This document shows, one piece after another, positions 1-8,310 of a DNA stretch of 64,000 nucleotides (position 1 is its first letter; every line of letters begins with the position of its first letter). Source of the DNA: Hyphomicrobiales bacterium. GTDB taxonomy: Bacteria > Pseudomonadota > Alphaproteobacteria > Rhizobiales > Rhizobiaceae. The stretch covers positions 166,794 through 230,793 of the forward strand of contig UBWZ01000010.1 in assembly GCA_900469345.1 (NCBI GenBank). The letters run 5' to 3'. Made by a program: the position numbers and the translations under genes. The notes beneath the pieces were generated by a model. The model saw only the letters and a list, made by a program, of their open reading frames with translations. It searched no databases and had not been told where the DNA came from.

Positions 1-1
1 T

Positions 2-817
2 CCGGCCAAAGTTAAAAATCCCGAAGTGCTCGGCGCATTCAAACTGTTTGCCGAACTCATTGCCCATCATCTCGACGCGGAAGCGCGGCTGGTTTCCGCC
101 AACGCCCTGCTGGATCGGGAGCGGGAGCTGGCCGAACTGCGCGAGCAGTTCATCGCCGTGCTCGGCCATGACCTGCGTAACCCGATTACGGCCATCGATG
201 CGGGAGCGACACGGTTGCTCCGGGAAGGCTGGACGGAGCGCAGCCCGCTGGTGCTGAAGCTGATGAAGGCAAGCATTGTGCGCATGACCGGCCTTGTCGA
301 AAACGTCATGGATCTGGCAAGGGCACGGATGGGCGGAGGGATCTCGCTCTCACGGGCAGACCAGGATCTTGCCGCGACGCTTCAGCATGTCGTCGGCGAA
401 ATGCAGATTGCTCACCCGGATCGCGAGATCGTGGCGGTTTTCGATCTGCCGTCGACGGTCGAGGTCGATCATCTCCGCCTGGCGCAGATGGCGTCCAACC
501 TGCTGTCGAATGCCATTACCCATGGCTCCGCCGAGATCCCGATCTACATTACCGCGCGATCAGACGTGGACGGACTGAACATCTGCGTCACCAATGGCGG
601 CACGCCCATTCCGTGCGAACTGGTTGACAAGCTGTTCCTTCCGTTCAAGCGGGGCGAGGGCAGGTCCGGGTCCCAGGGTCTCGGCCTTGGACTGTACATC
701 GCCTCGCAGATTGCTCAGGCCCATGGCGGCAGGATCGAGGTGCGTTCCAGTGATCAGGAAACGTGCTTTACATTCAGCATGCCCCTGACAGACGTCAAGG
801 CAATCCCTCTAGGCTGA
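2..817 (+). CDS. Sensor histidine kinase, C-terminal part (5' end outside window)
   Basis: The reading frame is open from the first base of the window, so only the last ~271 residues are seen. The visible part starts with the end of what looks like a GAF-type sensor region, then a short coiled segment. Next comes a HisKA dimerisation domain with the H-box GHDLRNP; the phospho-accepting His codon is at 167-169. A HATPase domain follows, with N-box NLLSNAITHG and G-box GLGLGLYIAS. It should autophosphorylate on His and pass phosphate to a response regulator, which is not visible here. The signal is unknown. It converges on the amine oxidase, overlapping its 3' end by 9 bases. Confidence 0.88.
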   Translation, partial: PAKVKNPEVLGAFKLFAELIAHHLDAEARLVSANALLDRERELAELREQFIAVLGHDLRNPITAIDAGATRLLREGWTERSPLVLKLMKASIVRMTGLVENVMDLARARMGGGISLSRADQDLAATLQHVVGEMQIAHPDREIVAVFDLPSTVEVDHLRLAQMASNLLSNAITHGSAEIPIYITARSDVDGLNICVTNGGTPIPCELVDKLFLPFKRGEGRSGSQGLGLGLYIASQIAQAHGGRIEVRSSDQETCFTFSMPLTDVKAIPLG

Positions 818-2059
818 GGGCGAGCCGGCTCCGAGCGCGTCCAGGGCTTCGCGCGCTGCCCTGACACCGCTCAGATAGGCGCCGTGGGCCGTTGAGAAGA
901 AGCCGTGCTCCGTCGCTTCTCCCGCAAAGAACAGCCGATTTTCGAACGGGCGTGCCAGCACGGACCGTGCGCCGGCTTCACCGGGCAGGGCGTGGCTGTA
1001 GGCGCCGCCGATGGTTGCCGCGTGCGCCCAGTCGGAGGCGATCAGCGGCCGCAGGCAGGATCGGACCGAATTGCCGAACAGCGCCGCAAGCTCGCCTATC
1101 GCATGATCGAAGGCGGCCGGCGTGCCGTCCGTCGCGGCCGCCCGCGCACCGGCGCCGCCCAGATAGCACTCGACCACCGCGTATCCGAACGGCCGGATGT
1201 AATAGCTCCCGGTGCGCGGATCGCGCGGATTGCCGATCACATGGGTTTCCGGCTCGAACGGATTGGGCCCGGAAATCTCCAGGAACAGCTTTTCGTTGTG
1301 GCCAAGCGGCAACCGGTTCGCGGCGTCGCGCCAGGGATCGAGCGCAGAGGGCCAGGACACGGCACCGCCGGCCAGCACGTTGGTGGAAAGGGTGACAATC
1401 ACGGCACGGGCGTCGATCGACCCGGACGGGGTGTCGAGCCGGACCCGCGGGCCGGACATATCGACCGCCGTCACCGGCGTGTTCGAATGGAAGGGCGCCT
1501 GACCGGGCAGGCTCGCGGTGATCAGCGTTCCGTATCCGCGCGGCAGCCGCCAGTTGTTGTCGCTCGATGCCTCGTCATAGGCGGAGAAGTCCCGCGCCGA
1601 GAGTTGTTCTGTCTCGACCCCGTTGATGAAGCCGCTGAGCGCCTGGATATAGCCGGTCCAGCGGCCGGTGGGATCGAGCGCGTCGGAGGCCCGGTCATTG
1701 GCAGGCGGTGCGTTCGCAAGCCGGTCTGTCCAGCGCTCGTATTCTTCGCCGGCTGCCTGCCGCTCTGCCGGGGAGAAGCCGAGATCCTTGTATTGCATAC
1801 CCCAGGCGGAGGGCCGTCGGTCGACCGGCATGCCGGTCTGCTCGGCGATGCCGACCCAAGGGTTGCGCTCAGCGGTATGCAGCCACCCGCAACCGAGATC
1901 GAGAGGTCCGGCCTGCGTGATGTGTGTGAAAGCGCGGCCGCCGGCACGGTCCAGTGCTTCGAGAAGGACGACGGAAAGTCCTGAGTCCGCAAGGTGTCGC
2001 GCAGCGCCTATTCCTGCCGCGCCGGCGCCGATGATCGCAATGTCTGGTTCTGACGTCAT
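809..2059 (-). CDS. Flavin monoamine oxidase family FAD-dependent oxidoreductase
   Basis: A 416-residue FAD enzyme. The N-terminus carries the Rossmann dinucleotide motif GAGAAG (residues 11-16), an acidic residue ending beta-2 (E34) and the GG doublet at 40-41 that are typical of the amine oxidase/PHYtoene dehydrogenase fold. The C-terminus has FFAGEATEHGFF, the conserved flavin-contacting GE motif of monoamine oxidases. It probably oxidises a primary or polyamine to the aldehyde with release of ammonia and peroxide; the substrate cannot be told. No signal peptide is seen. It is transcribed alone and converges on the histidine kinase. Confidence 0.85.
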   Translation of the reverse strand: MTSEPDIAIIGAGAAGIGAARHLADSGLSVVLLEALDRAGGRAFTHITQAGPLDLGCGWLHTAERNPWVGIAEQTGMPVDRRPSAWGMQYKDLGFSPAERQAAGEEYERWTDRLANAPPANDRASDALDPTGRWTGYIQALSGFINGVETEQLSARDFSAYDEASSDNNWRLPRGYGTLITASLPGQAPFHSNTPVTAVDMSGPRVRLDTPSGSIDARAVIVTLSTNVLAGGAVSWPSALDPWRDAANRLPLGHNEKLFLEISGPNPFEPETHVIGNPRDPRTGSYYIRPFGYAVVECYLGGAGARAAATDGTPAAFDHAIGELAALFGNSVRSCLRPLIASDWAHAATIGGAYSHALPGEAGARSVLARPFENRLFFAGEATEHGFFSTAHGAYLSGVRAAREALDALGAGSPSA

Positions 2060-2150
2060 ATGTTTGACCCGGTCGTCCGACGATCTTGCATATCTGCCGC
2101 CGTTGCGGCAAGGCGGCCCGATAGAAGCATTTGCAGGTAACTGAAATGCA

Positions 2151-2181
2151 AAAGGCCCCGCTCTGGAAGAACGGGGCCTTT
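2151..2181 (-). terminator. Rho-independent terminator of the small secreted protein gene
   Basis: Perfect 10-base arms, aaaggccccg at 2151-2160 and cggggccttt at 2172-2181, flank an 11-base loop. Read on the minus strand the stem ends in TTTT, 17 bases past the stop of the gene at 2198-2527. Confidence 0.8.
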
Positions 2182-2197
2182 GTTCGAAAGCCTGGCT

Positions 2198-2527
2198 TTA
2201 CATGATCGGGCAGCCGCGACGGTTTGCAAAGGTAATACGGTCGGGACCACGGCGGCTGAAGCCTTCGACCGTGATGCTGCGTTCGGTCACGCGAACCACC
2301 TGCGTGCGACGAAGACCTTCGTCGCGAGCGGCCATGCGAGCCTCTTCCGGGCTGCAACCGCGGCGACCGCGATCCATGCGGTCCATGTCGCGGTCGCGGA
2401 TGACCGGGCGGACTCCGTCGGGGCCGACCCGAAGCTCGACGCCCTGGGCTGCTGCCGGGACTACCGACGCGCCGAGCGTTGCTGCCAGCAGGGCGGAAAC
2501 CATTGCGGCTTTGATGATGTTGGACAT
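2198..2527 (-). CDS. Small secreted protein of unknown function
   Basis: A 109-residue protein with a clear Sec signal peptide: basic start, hydrophobic stretch MVSALLAATLGASVV, and PAAAQ as a likely cleavage region. I chose the start at 2527 because AGGAGA stands six bases upstream; a longer frame exists but lacks this site. The mature part is rich in Arg and Asp (a DRDMDRMDRGRRG stretch) and has two Cys (CSPEE, CPIM) that might form a disulfide. I do not recognise a named family. It is a single gene with its own terminator. Confidence 0.65.
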   Translation of the reverse strand: MSNIIKAAMVSALLAATLGASVVPAAAQGVELRVGPDGVRPVIRDRDMDRMDRGRRGCSPEEARMAARDEGLRRTQVVRVTERSITVEGFSRRGPDRITFANRRGCPIM

Positions 2528-2680
2528 GTTGTTCTCCTGTACACCGATGGTAATCCGTCGGGTTAATTTGCAAGTCACCTCGCTGCAACTCTGAGTGATT
2601 GCAGAAGGTTCCTTCGGTTTGAAGAAGTGGGGGCAAGTATTGTCGCCGACAGACTTAAGTCTTGCTGGATCGTCGGCCTA

Positions 2681-2875
2681 TCAGGTCTGGCGATACCGCG
2701 GTGCGCGGCTGGCATTGATCAAGAGATCCTGTTCCGTCGCAAATCGACCGAGCAAGGAAACGAGGCGCGCTTCCTCTTCGCCGTCAAGGCGGTATCGCTT
2801 GGCGAAGTCGCTGACGCTCCAGAGCTTCTTGATGCCGTTGCCGGCAAGGTCGGTGAGTGCTGCATGTGAGGTCAT
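2681..2875 (-). CDS. Small hypothetical protein (64 aa)
   Basis: A 64-residue soluble protein beginning MTSHAALTDLAG. The middle, KKLWSVSDFAKRYRLDGEEEARLVSLLG, reads like a short helical domain. The start at 2875 is preceded by GGGGGA. The longer frame upstream runs through a predicted terminator and is unlikely to be coding. No signal peptide, membrane segment or catalytic motif is seen, and function is unknown. Codon use is like the neighbours. Confidence 0.5.
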   Translation of the reverse strand: MTSHAALTDLAGNGIKKLWSVSDFAKRYRLDGEEEARLVSLLGRFATEQDLLINASRAPRYRQT

Positions 2876-2932
2876 CCCGTATCCCCCGTCGCTAGGCCTT
2901 GGATCCAAGCCGCCGGCTGCCCGGCTGCGCGC

Positions 2933-2959
2933 AAAAAAAGAGGCGCGGAACCGCGCCTC
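2933..2959 (-). terminator. Rho-independent terminator of the 49-aa membrane protein gene
   Basis: Arms gaggcgcgg (2940-2948) and ccgcgcctc (2951-2959) are perfectly complementary with a 2-base gap. On the minus strand they are followed by seven T (2933-2939). It lies 11 bases beyond the stop of the gene at 2971-3120. Confidence 0.88.
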
Positions 2960-2970
2960 TCGCAACGGGC

Positions 2971-3120
2971 TCAGTTCTCCTGAACCTTGACGCCGTTCTG
3001 ACCGATGCTGATATCAACGCCCTTCGGCTTGGTTTCTTCGTGGTAGACGTAGAAGCCGAGGCCGATAACGACCACGAACAGCGCACCGATGATGAAATAG
3101 AGATTGTTGGATCGTGCCAC
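2971..3120 (-). CDS. Small single-pass membrane protein (49 aa)
   Basis: Starts with GTG at 3120 behind AAAGGGGAAA. It reads MARSNNLYFIIGALFVVV... with one transmembrane helix (about residues 7-24), then a short charged tail with KPKGVDISIG and GVKVQEN. The start codon choice rests on the ribosome site; an ATG 42 bases upstream lacks one. Small proteins of this shape are common in Rhizobiaceae, but I know of no assigned function. It has its own strong terminator. Confidence 0.65.
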   Translation of the reverse strand: MARSNNLYFIIGALFVVVIGLGFYVYHEETKPKGVDISIGQNGVKVQEN

Positions 3121-3195
3121 GCGTTTCCCCTTTGCTCGCGAAATTCCGGCGTAAAAACGCAAGGCTTGCCAGAGGGTTCCAGACCGCGGGAAATA

Positions 3196-3483
3196 TTATC
3201 CGTCGTTGGCGGAATTGAGGTTTTGCGGCCGGATGCCCTCGTCGTGCGCAGTCTGGCGCAACCTGACGCCTATGCCACCGCTGCCTTCGCCCTCGCTGAG
3301 AAAGACGACGCCGCGAGATTCTAGAATGGCTCTCAGTCGCTCGCTGACCTCGGGCAGTCCATGGTGCTCGGATGCTTCAGCCTTGCGGATGGCATCGGGG
3401 GCAAGCCCGGACAGATCGGATGCCTCGTCGATGGTGAGGCCGAGGAGGGCGCGCGCGGCCCGGAGTTGAGGTGCAGTCAGCAT
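3196..3483 (-). CDS. Small XRE-type helix-turn-helix regulator
   Basis: A 95-residue DNA-binding protein. Residues 5-40 (QLRAARALLGLT, then DEASDLSGLAPDAIRKAE) give the XRE/Cro five-helix pattern. The last third ends in GVRLRQT, a tail often seen in alphaproteobacterial single-domain XRE regulators. No ligand domain is present. The gene stands alone between the small membrane protein and the Wzy-like gene, and its targets cannot be inferred from position. Confidence 0.75.
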   Translation of the reverse strand: MLTAPQLRAARALLGLTIDEASDLSGLAPDAIRKAEASEHHGLPEVSERLRAILESRGVVFLSEGEGSGGIGVRLRQTAHDEGIRPQNLNSANDG

Positions 3484-3514
3484 GAAACGTGATCTGGAGC
3501 GAGATCCTGCAAAG

Positions 3515-4777
3515 TCAAGCAGTCGCGGTGCTCGGGCGGTTGGTTGCCGTCTTGAGACCGCGCTGGTGGCGATGCTCGAGCGCGATACAGCCCCACAGCA
3601 TGCCGAGCAGCATGTAGAAATGGCGCCAGTGGTCGGTGTCGATGACGTTGCCGATCATCGCGTGGCCGAGGATCAGGACCCAGGCGATCATCAGGTAGGG
3701 CTGCCACGGACGCTCTCGAAGCATGTAGCGGAAACCGAAGATCAGCGATGACCAGAGCATGATCTGGTAGGCGATCGCTCCGAGCCAGCCATAGGTCGTC
3801 AGGGTCTTCAGCCAGATATTGTGCTCGTCCTCTCCGAAGATCTTGCCGAAGGCCATCGGCCCGAGCCCCAGCGGCCGCTCCATCGCCATCTGGAAACCGA
3901 TCTTGTGCCGTTCGAAGCGGCCAAGGCGCGCGCCGTCATAGTCCTGCACGAGCTTGGCGCGATTGGAGAAGAGGTCGGAGACCTGCGGGAACTGCAGTGC
4001 GATTGCCAGCACCAGGGCGAGGAACAGGGCGGCCCCGACCGATATGGCAAGGATCTTGAACCGGAAGGCCGTCGTCCTTTCCTTCAGAAGCATGACGACG
4101 ACCAGCGCCACGCCACCGAAGATGAGCAGTCCCCACGCAGCGCGCGAAAACGACAGGAAGATGCCGAGCGCGAGCACGAGAATACCCAGAATGAGCAGCG
4201 GCGTCTTCAGCTGCGGGCCGGTCAGCATCCGGTAGAGCAGGTAGAGCAGCGGCGCGACCAGATAGGGTCCGAACACATTCGGATCCTGGAAGGCGCCCAT
4301 GGCGCGGTTGTAGCGGGTGAAGATGTGCGCGCCGGGGAAGGCATTGAAATAGCCGAGGATGCCGAGCAGCGACGTGATGATCGCGGCAAACACCCAGGCA
4401 TGGAAGATGAGTTTCAGGCGGCGATGGTCCGCCTCCACGACCGCCGCGTAGAAAACGGCGCTAAGCGCCAGGAAAGTCGACACGGCGAAGTACATCGGCG
4501 CATCGCTGACGTCCTTCATCACGAACATCGAGAACAGGCCGCTGACGTTGAAGGTGACGAGCATCACCAGAAGCGGCGCCACCGTGCGCGAGATCTTCAG
4601 ACCGAGCAGGAACCAGAGGCCGATCTGGGCGGCCATGATCAGCTCGTACGGAGCCGGTTCCGACATCACGAAACCGGACATCACGACGCCGAGGCCGATC
4701 ATCGCGCTGCCGAAAAGCCGAAGCCCCGCCTGGCCCGGATCAAAGGGCCGGCTGTTGTGGTCGAGAACGAGGCTCAA
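3515..4777 (-). CDS. O-antigen ligase/Wzy-like polysaccharide polymerase (ExoQ type)
   Basis: About 420 residues of mostly hydrophobic segments (ten or more predicted helices), with a larger periplasmic loop including RYNRAMGAFQDPNVFGPY, the pattern of the O-antigen ligase/ExoQ family. It should polymerise lipid-linked repeat units in the periplasm. I propose the TTG at 4777, which overlaps the stop of the upstream transferase (TTGA coupling). An in-frame ATG at 4702 (MIGLGVV) is the alternative. It is the last gene of the minus-strand operon of locus A. In position it matches what would be uppF of the Agrobacterium cluster. Confidence 0.8.
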   Translation of the reverse strand: MSLVLDHNSRPFDPGQAGLRLFGSAMIGLGVVMSGFVMSEPAPYELIMAAQIGLWFLLGLKISRTVAPLLVMLVTFNVSGLFSMFVMKDVSDAPMYFAVSTFLALSAVFYAAVVEADHRRLKLIFHAWVFAAIITSLLGILGYFNAFPGAHIFTRYNRAMGAFQDPNVFGPYLVAPLLYLLYRMLTGPQLKTPLLILGILVLALGIFLSFSRAAWGLLIFGGVALVVVMLLKERTTAFRFKILAISVGAALFLALVLAIALQFPQVSDLFSNRAKLVQDYDGARLGRFERHKIGFQMAMERPLGLGPMAFGKIFGEDEHNIWLKTLTTYGWLGAIAYQIMLWSSLIFGFRYMLRERPWQPYLMIAWVLILGHAMIGNVIDTDHWRHFYMLLGMLWGCIALEHRHQRGLKTATNRPSTATA

Positions 4778-6321
4778 TAGGCATTGTCCGTATTGAGAAG
4801 CCGGATCGGCGTCAGGAACAGGATCTTCAGATCGAACAGCAGCGACCAGTTTTCGATGTAGTCGAGGTCGTAGGCCGTGCGGGCGCGGATCTTCTCGTCC
4901 GAGTCGAGCTCGCCTCGCAGCCCGTTGATCTGCGCCCAGCCGGTGACACCGGGCTTGACCCGGTGGCGGGCGAAATAGCCTTCGACCACGTCGACGTATT
5001 TGCGGGTGCCCGTCTGGGCGCTGATGGCATGCGGACGGGGTCCGACCAGGGACAACTGGCCGCGCAGCACGTTGAACAGCTGCGGCAGTTCGTCGATCGA
5101 GGACTTGCGCAGGAAGCGACCGACCCGGGTCACCCGCGGATCGCCCTTGGTGACGGCCTTTACGGCGGTTTGGTCGCTCATGTTCGTGTACATCGATCGG
5201 AACTTCAGAACCTCGATGACTTCGTTGTTGAAGCCGTGGCGCTTCTGGCGAAACAGGATCGGACCCTGGGACGTGGATTTGACGGCGATAGCCGCAGCCA
5301 GCATCAGCGGCCACAAAAGGGTGAGCGCTATCAGCGTGAAGGTGACGTCGAACACCCGTTTGGCCACCGAGTCCCAGTCGCGGATCGGCTTGTCGAAGAT
5401 GTCGAACATCGGCACTTCGCCGACATGCGAATAGGAGCGGGGACGAAAGCGCAGACGGTTGGCATGGGCCGCAAGGCGAATATCGACCGGCAGGACCCAG
5501 AGCTTGCGCAGCAGCTGCAGGATGCGCTGTTCGGCCGTGGCGGGAAGCGCGATGATCAGCATGTCGATCCGCGCCAGGCGCGAAAATTCGACCAGTTCCG
5601 CAAACGTCCCGAGCTTGGGATAGCCGGCCACCACTGTCGGCGAACGGTCTGTTCCGCGATCGTCGAAGATGCCGCAGATGCGGATGTCGTTGTCGGGCTG
5701 TTGCTCCAGCTGCCGCACCAGATACTTGGCCGGTTCGCCACCGCCGACGATGACGGCGCGCCGTTCCATCACGCCGTTGCGGGCCCAGTGACGGATGGCA
5801 AGCGCGGTGAGCTGTCGCTCGCCGAGGAGAAAACCGGCGCCGACCAGAAACCAGCTGCCCAGTCCCAGCAGCGAATAGTGCGTCGATGCAAAGACGAAGA
5901 GCCCTGCGACGGTCATCAGGAAACCGATGCACCAGGCGGTGGCGACGCGTTTAGCCGTACGCCGCGCGGCCCTCAGCGACGGAATCTGGTAGGTATCGAC
6001 AAGCTGCAGCATGAGCACGGTCAGCCCCGCGCCGATCGCGATAATGCCCAGCCGGACCAGGTAGATGCCGGACGCCTCGCTTGAAAGCATGGCATCCATG
6101 AGAAGCCCGATTGCCAGCAGGCAGCCGCATTCGAACAGTCGGAACTGGCCAATCAGCATGGCCGGTGAATGGCTTATAGCGCGGAATTGCTCGGCGATCT
6201 GGCGTGCGAAAGGGTTGAGCTCGCTCGGCGCTTCCACCTGCTGCTCGCGCTCGCGGAGTTCGGAGACCTTGCGGCGAAGGTCTTCCACGTCGAACTCATC
6301 TGGCTTCCGGAATTGGTTCAT
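4774..6321 (-). CDS. uppE: Undecaprenyl-phosphate hexose-1-phosphate transferase (WbaP/WcaJ type)
   Basis: A 515-residue initiating enzyme that moves a sugar-1-phosphate from a nucleotide sugar to undecaprenyl phosphate. The N-terminal half has four transmembrane helices, then a nucleotide-binding-like CoA_binding_3 region ([12 protein letters not shown]). The last ~190 residues are the bacterial sugar transferase domain: [51 protein letters not shown], and [13 protein letters not shown]. All expected motifs are present. I chose ATG 6321 (GAAGGG upstream) over 6351. It overlaps the downstream polymerase by 4 bases. The symbol reflects my recollection that UppE is this enzyme type in Agrobacterium. 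Confidence 0.88.
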   Translation of the reverse strand: MNQFRKPDEFDVEDLRRKVSELREREQQVEAPSELNPFARQIAEQFRAISHSPAMLIGQFRLFECGCLLAIGLLMDAMLSSEASGIYLVRLGIIAIGAGLTVLMLQLVDTYQIPSLRAARRTAKRVATAWCIGFLMTVAGLFVFASTHYSLLGLGSWFLVGAGFLLGERQLTALAIRHWARNGVMERRAVIVGGGEPAKYLVRQLEQQPDNDIRICGIFDDRGTDRSPTVVAGYPKLGTFAELVEFSRLARIDMLIIALPATAEQRILQLLRKLWVLPVDIRLAAHANRLRFRPRSYSHVGEVPMFDIFDKPIRDWDSVAKRVFDVTFTLIALTLLWPLMLAAAIAVKSTSQGPILFRQKRHGFNNEVIEVLKFRSMYTNMSDQTAVKAVTKGDPRVTRVGRFLRKSSIDELPQLFNVLRGQLSLVGPRPHAISAQTGTRKYVDVVEGYFARHRVKPGVTGWAQINGLRGELDSDEKIRARTAYDLDYIENWSLLFDLKILFLTPIRLLNTDNAY

Positions 6322-6401
6322 GCCATGGCCCTTCGACTTCCGGCCCCCCATGGGGAGGGAAGGCTAGGCTTTGGAATAGCAAAAATATGCTAAAGAAGCC
6401 T

Positions 6402-7562
6402 TTAGCGGGAAGGCCTGACTTGCGTTTCCGCAAGTATGTTCTGATACAGATCGAGCATCGAGCGGGCCATGACGGAAGCGGAGAACACAGACCGGAAAGC
6501 ATCGGGCTTCGGCATGTTGATGTCGTGCCAGCCTTCGATCGTCAGCGCGTCCACCATGATCCGTGAAAGATCGCCAGCGTCTCCGGGTCTGGCGAGGGCG
6601 GCGCTGTCTGTGCCCAGAACCTCGGGAATGCCGCCCACGCGCGACGCGATGACGGGCTTGCCGGCGGCAAGCGCCTCGAGCACGATATAGGGCATGGCTT
6701 CCGCCCGCGACGGCACGACGACCGTATCGGCCAGTGCAAAACCGCTGCGGGCCGGCATTGCCGGCATCATCCGGATCCGGCGCCCCAGTCCCCGCTCGGC
6801 CATCATCTGCGCATAGCGGTCGCGATCGGGGCCGTCGCCCACCATCACGGCTGACAGCGGGCGGCCGACCGCCCGCTCGGTGCGCGCGAAGGCGTCGATG
6901 AACACATCGGGTCCCTTGAGGTCACGCAGCATGCCGATATAGAGGAAATCGGCGGCATCGGACGCGGCGGGTACGGGTTGGAATTCGGCGTCCTTGATGC
7001 CGTTGTAGATGACCCGCGAAACGGTGCGCGGCGCGCCGACCTTTTCCACATAGGTGCGGCGCTCGTAGTCGCAGACGAAGACGATGGCGTCCGCGAAATA
7101 CTCCTGCATGCGCTCCAGTCGCAATACGCCCTGTCCGGCAAGGCTGTTGCGGTTGAAGTGCAGGGTCCCGCCATGCGGGGAATAGAAGCGGGCTACGCGA
7201 TACCTGTTTACCCGCAGGACTGAGCCGATGAGACGGGCGACGGCGCCACCTTTGGCGCCATGCCCATGCAATACATCCGGCCGCAAGCTCCTTATATGTT
7301 TGTAGCTTCTGTAGAGCGCCGTCAGGTCTTCGGGACTGATGGAGCGACGCATCGGTAGTCGTGTTAGTCCCAGCGAAAGCTGGGGTCGTATCTGGTCGAA
7401 CAGGCGCTCTTCATGCTCGCCGCCGGTCGAGCTGTCGCAAAGGATGCCGACCTCGTGACCCGCCGCCCGATGCTCTTCCACCAGATCCCGGACATGCCGG
7501 AATATGCCGCCCACGGGCGAGCGGAAACAATGGAGAATGCGAAGGGGAGGGGATGCCGGCAT
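6402..7562 (-). CDS. GT4 family glycosyltransferase
   Basis: A 386-residue GT-B fold enzyme. The start has HCFRSPVGGIFRHVRDL, the glycine-rich acceptor-side loop. The C-terminal half has the donor site with an EX7E motif (EAMPYIVLE) followed by LAAGKPVIASRVGGIPEVL. It acts in the cytoplasm, adding one sugar to the lipid-linked intermediate made by the adjacent transferase. Only one glycosyltransferase lies in this locus, so other sugars must come from genes elsewhere, or the repeat is very simple. It starts 6 bases after the Wza-like gene, so the two are co-transcribed. Confidence 0.87.
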   Translation of the reverse strand: MPASPPLRILHCFRSPVGGIFRHVRDLVEEHRAAGHEVGILCDSSTGGEHEERLFDQIRPQLSLGLTRLPMRRSISPEDLTALYRSYKHIRSLRPDVLHGHGAKGGAVARLIGSVLRVNRYRVARFYSPHGGTLHFNRNSLAGQGVLRLERMQEYFADAIVFVCDYERRTYVEKVGAPRTVSRVIYNGIKDAEFQPVPAASDAADFLYIGMLRDLKGPDVFIDAFARTERAVGRPLSAVMVGDGPDRDRYAQMMAERGLGRRIRMMPAMPARSGFALADTVVVPSRAEAMPYIVLEALAAGKPVIASRVGGIPEVLGTDSAALARPGDAGDLSRIMVDALTIEGWHDINMPKPDAFRSVFSASVMARSMLDLYQNILAETQVRPSR

Positions 7563-7568
7563 CTCGCG

Positions 7569-8144
7569 TCAGAACAGCCGCTCGCGCACATAGATCGTGT
7601 CGCCCGCCATCACCGGCGTTGCAATGATGCTCCGGCCGGTGATCACCTGGCCGTTGATCTTGCGGGTGACATCGAGGTCTTTCTGGTTGGCGCGGGACGT
7701 GAAGCCGCCGGCGATCGCAACCGCGTTCTGGGCGGTCATTCCGGGCACGTAGGAATACTGACCCGGTCTCCCGACCTCGCCCATGACGAACACCGGCCGG
7801 TAGCGGTCGACCTCGATGGTCACGTCCGGGTCACGCAGGTAACCCTGCTTGAGGCGCGAGGCGATGGCGCCTTCGAGCGCCGGCAGGGTCTGGCCGCGGG
7901 CGGCGACCTGACCGATCAGCGGAAAGGCGATGTAGCCCGCCTGATCGACCGTATAGCTGTTGGTTAGGCCCGCCTGCTCGAACACGCTGATGCGCAGCCG
8001 GTCGCCGCTGTCGAGCCGATAGGGCTGCACGGCGGCGGCCTCGAAGCTCTTCGGCGCGGGTGCGTAGGAGGTGCATCCGCCAAGCGCTATGGACGCAGTT
8101 GCCAACGCGAGTGCCAACAGGTGTTTGGATCGGACGAAGGCCAT
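7569..8144 (-). CDS. uppC: Wza-like polysaccharide export outer-membrane lipoprotein (short form)
   Basis: 191 residues with a lipoprotein signal peptide; the lipobox ALGGC places the lipidated Cys at 24. Then comes the polysaccharide export domain (PYRLDSGDRLRISVFEQ, about 41-120) and one SLBB-like domain (VFVMGEVGRPGQYSYVPG). It is about half the length of E. coli Wza, like GumB/ExoF-type exporters, and so lacks the C-terminal outer-membrane helix region; another protein may complete the pore. First gene of the minus-strand operon, divergent from the Wzc-like gene over a 166-base regulatory gap. The symbol is from recalled synteny with upp. Confidence 0.87.
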   Translation of the reverse strand: MAFVRSKHLLALALATASIALGGCTSYAPAPKSFEAAAVQPYRLDSGDRLRISVFEQAGLTNSYTVDQAGYIAFPLIGQVAARGQTLPALEGAIASRLKQGYLRDPDVTIEVDRYRPVFVMGEVGRPGQYSYVPGMTAQNAVAIAGGFTSRANQKDLDVTRKINGQVITGRSIIATPVMAGDTIYVRERLF

Positions 8145-8193
8145 TTCGCTTCGGAGCTCCGGCTTGAATTTCTGAAGCCGTTATCGGGGCGTT

Positions 8194-8201
8194 ATGGTTA
8201 A
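8194..8201 (-). promoter_or_regulatory. CtrA-like half-site TTAACCAT upstream of the Wza-like gene
   Basis: Minus-strand TTAACCAT, an exact match to the half-site I know for the CtrA cell-cycle regulator in Alphaproteobacteria, about 50 bases upstream of the start at 8144. Binding is inferred only from sequence. Confidence 0.5.
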
Positions 8202-8258
8202 TGCCCGGTAAAGGCCGGCCGAAAAAGGCGGTCGACCGTGGGCGCGGCGGCATTAACC
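8196..8258. repeat. Perfect 10-base inverted repeat in the divergent wza/wzc gap
   Basis: GGTTAATGCC at 8196-8205 and GGCATTAACC at 8249-8258 are perfect inverted copies separated by 43 bases. Each arm contains a TTAA core. The pair sits between two divergent starts (8144 and 8311), so it could be a shared operator. Confidence 0.6.
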
Positions 8259-8271
8259 CTCAGGTTACCAT
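8253..8271 (+). promoter_or_regulatory. CtrA-like double box upstream of the Wzc-like gene
   Basis: Plus-strand TTAACC (8253-8258) and TTACCAT (8265-8271), close to the paired TTAA arrangement of CtrA sites but with one base more spacing and one mismatch. It lies about 40 bases before the ATG at 8311. Confidence 0.42.
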
Positions 8272-8310
8272 AAGCCTTTACTATTCCGCCAAGAATAGAG
8301 GGAGCGTGTG

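Noticed and set aside
4778..5932. Long 5' extension of the Wzy-like frame through the transferase gene
   Set aside because: Overlaps the initiating transferase, which has clear motifs. The extension is Arg/His/Pro-rich and not membrane-like, so the gene starts near 4777.
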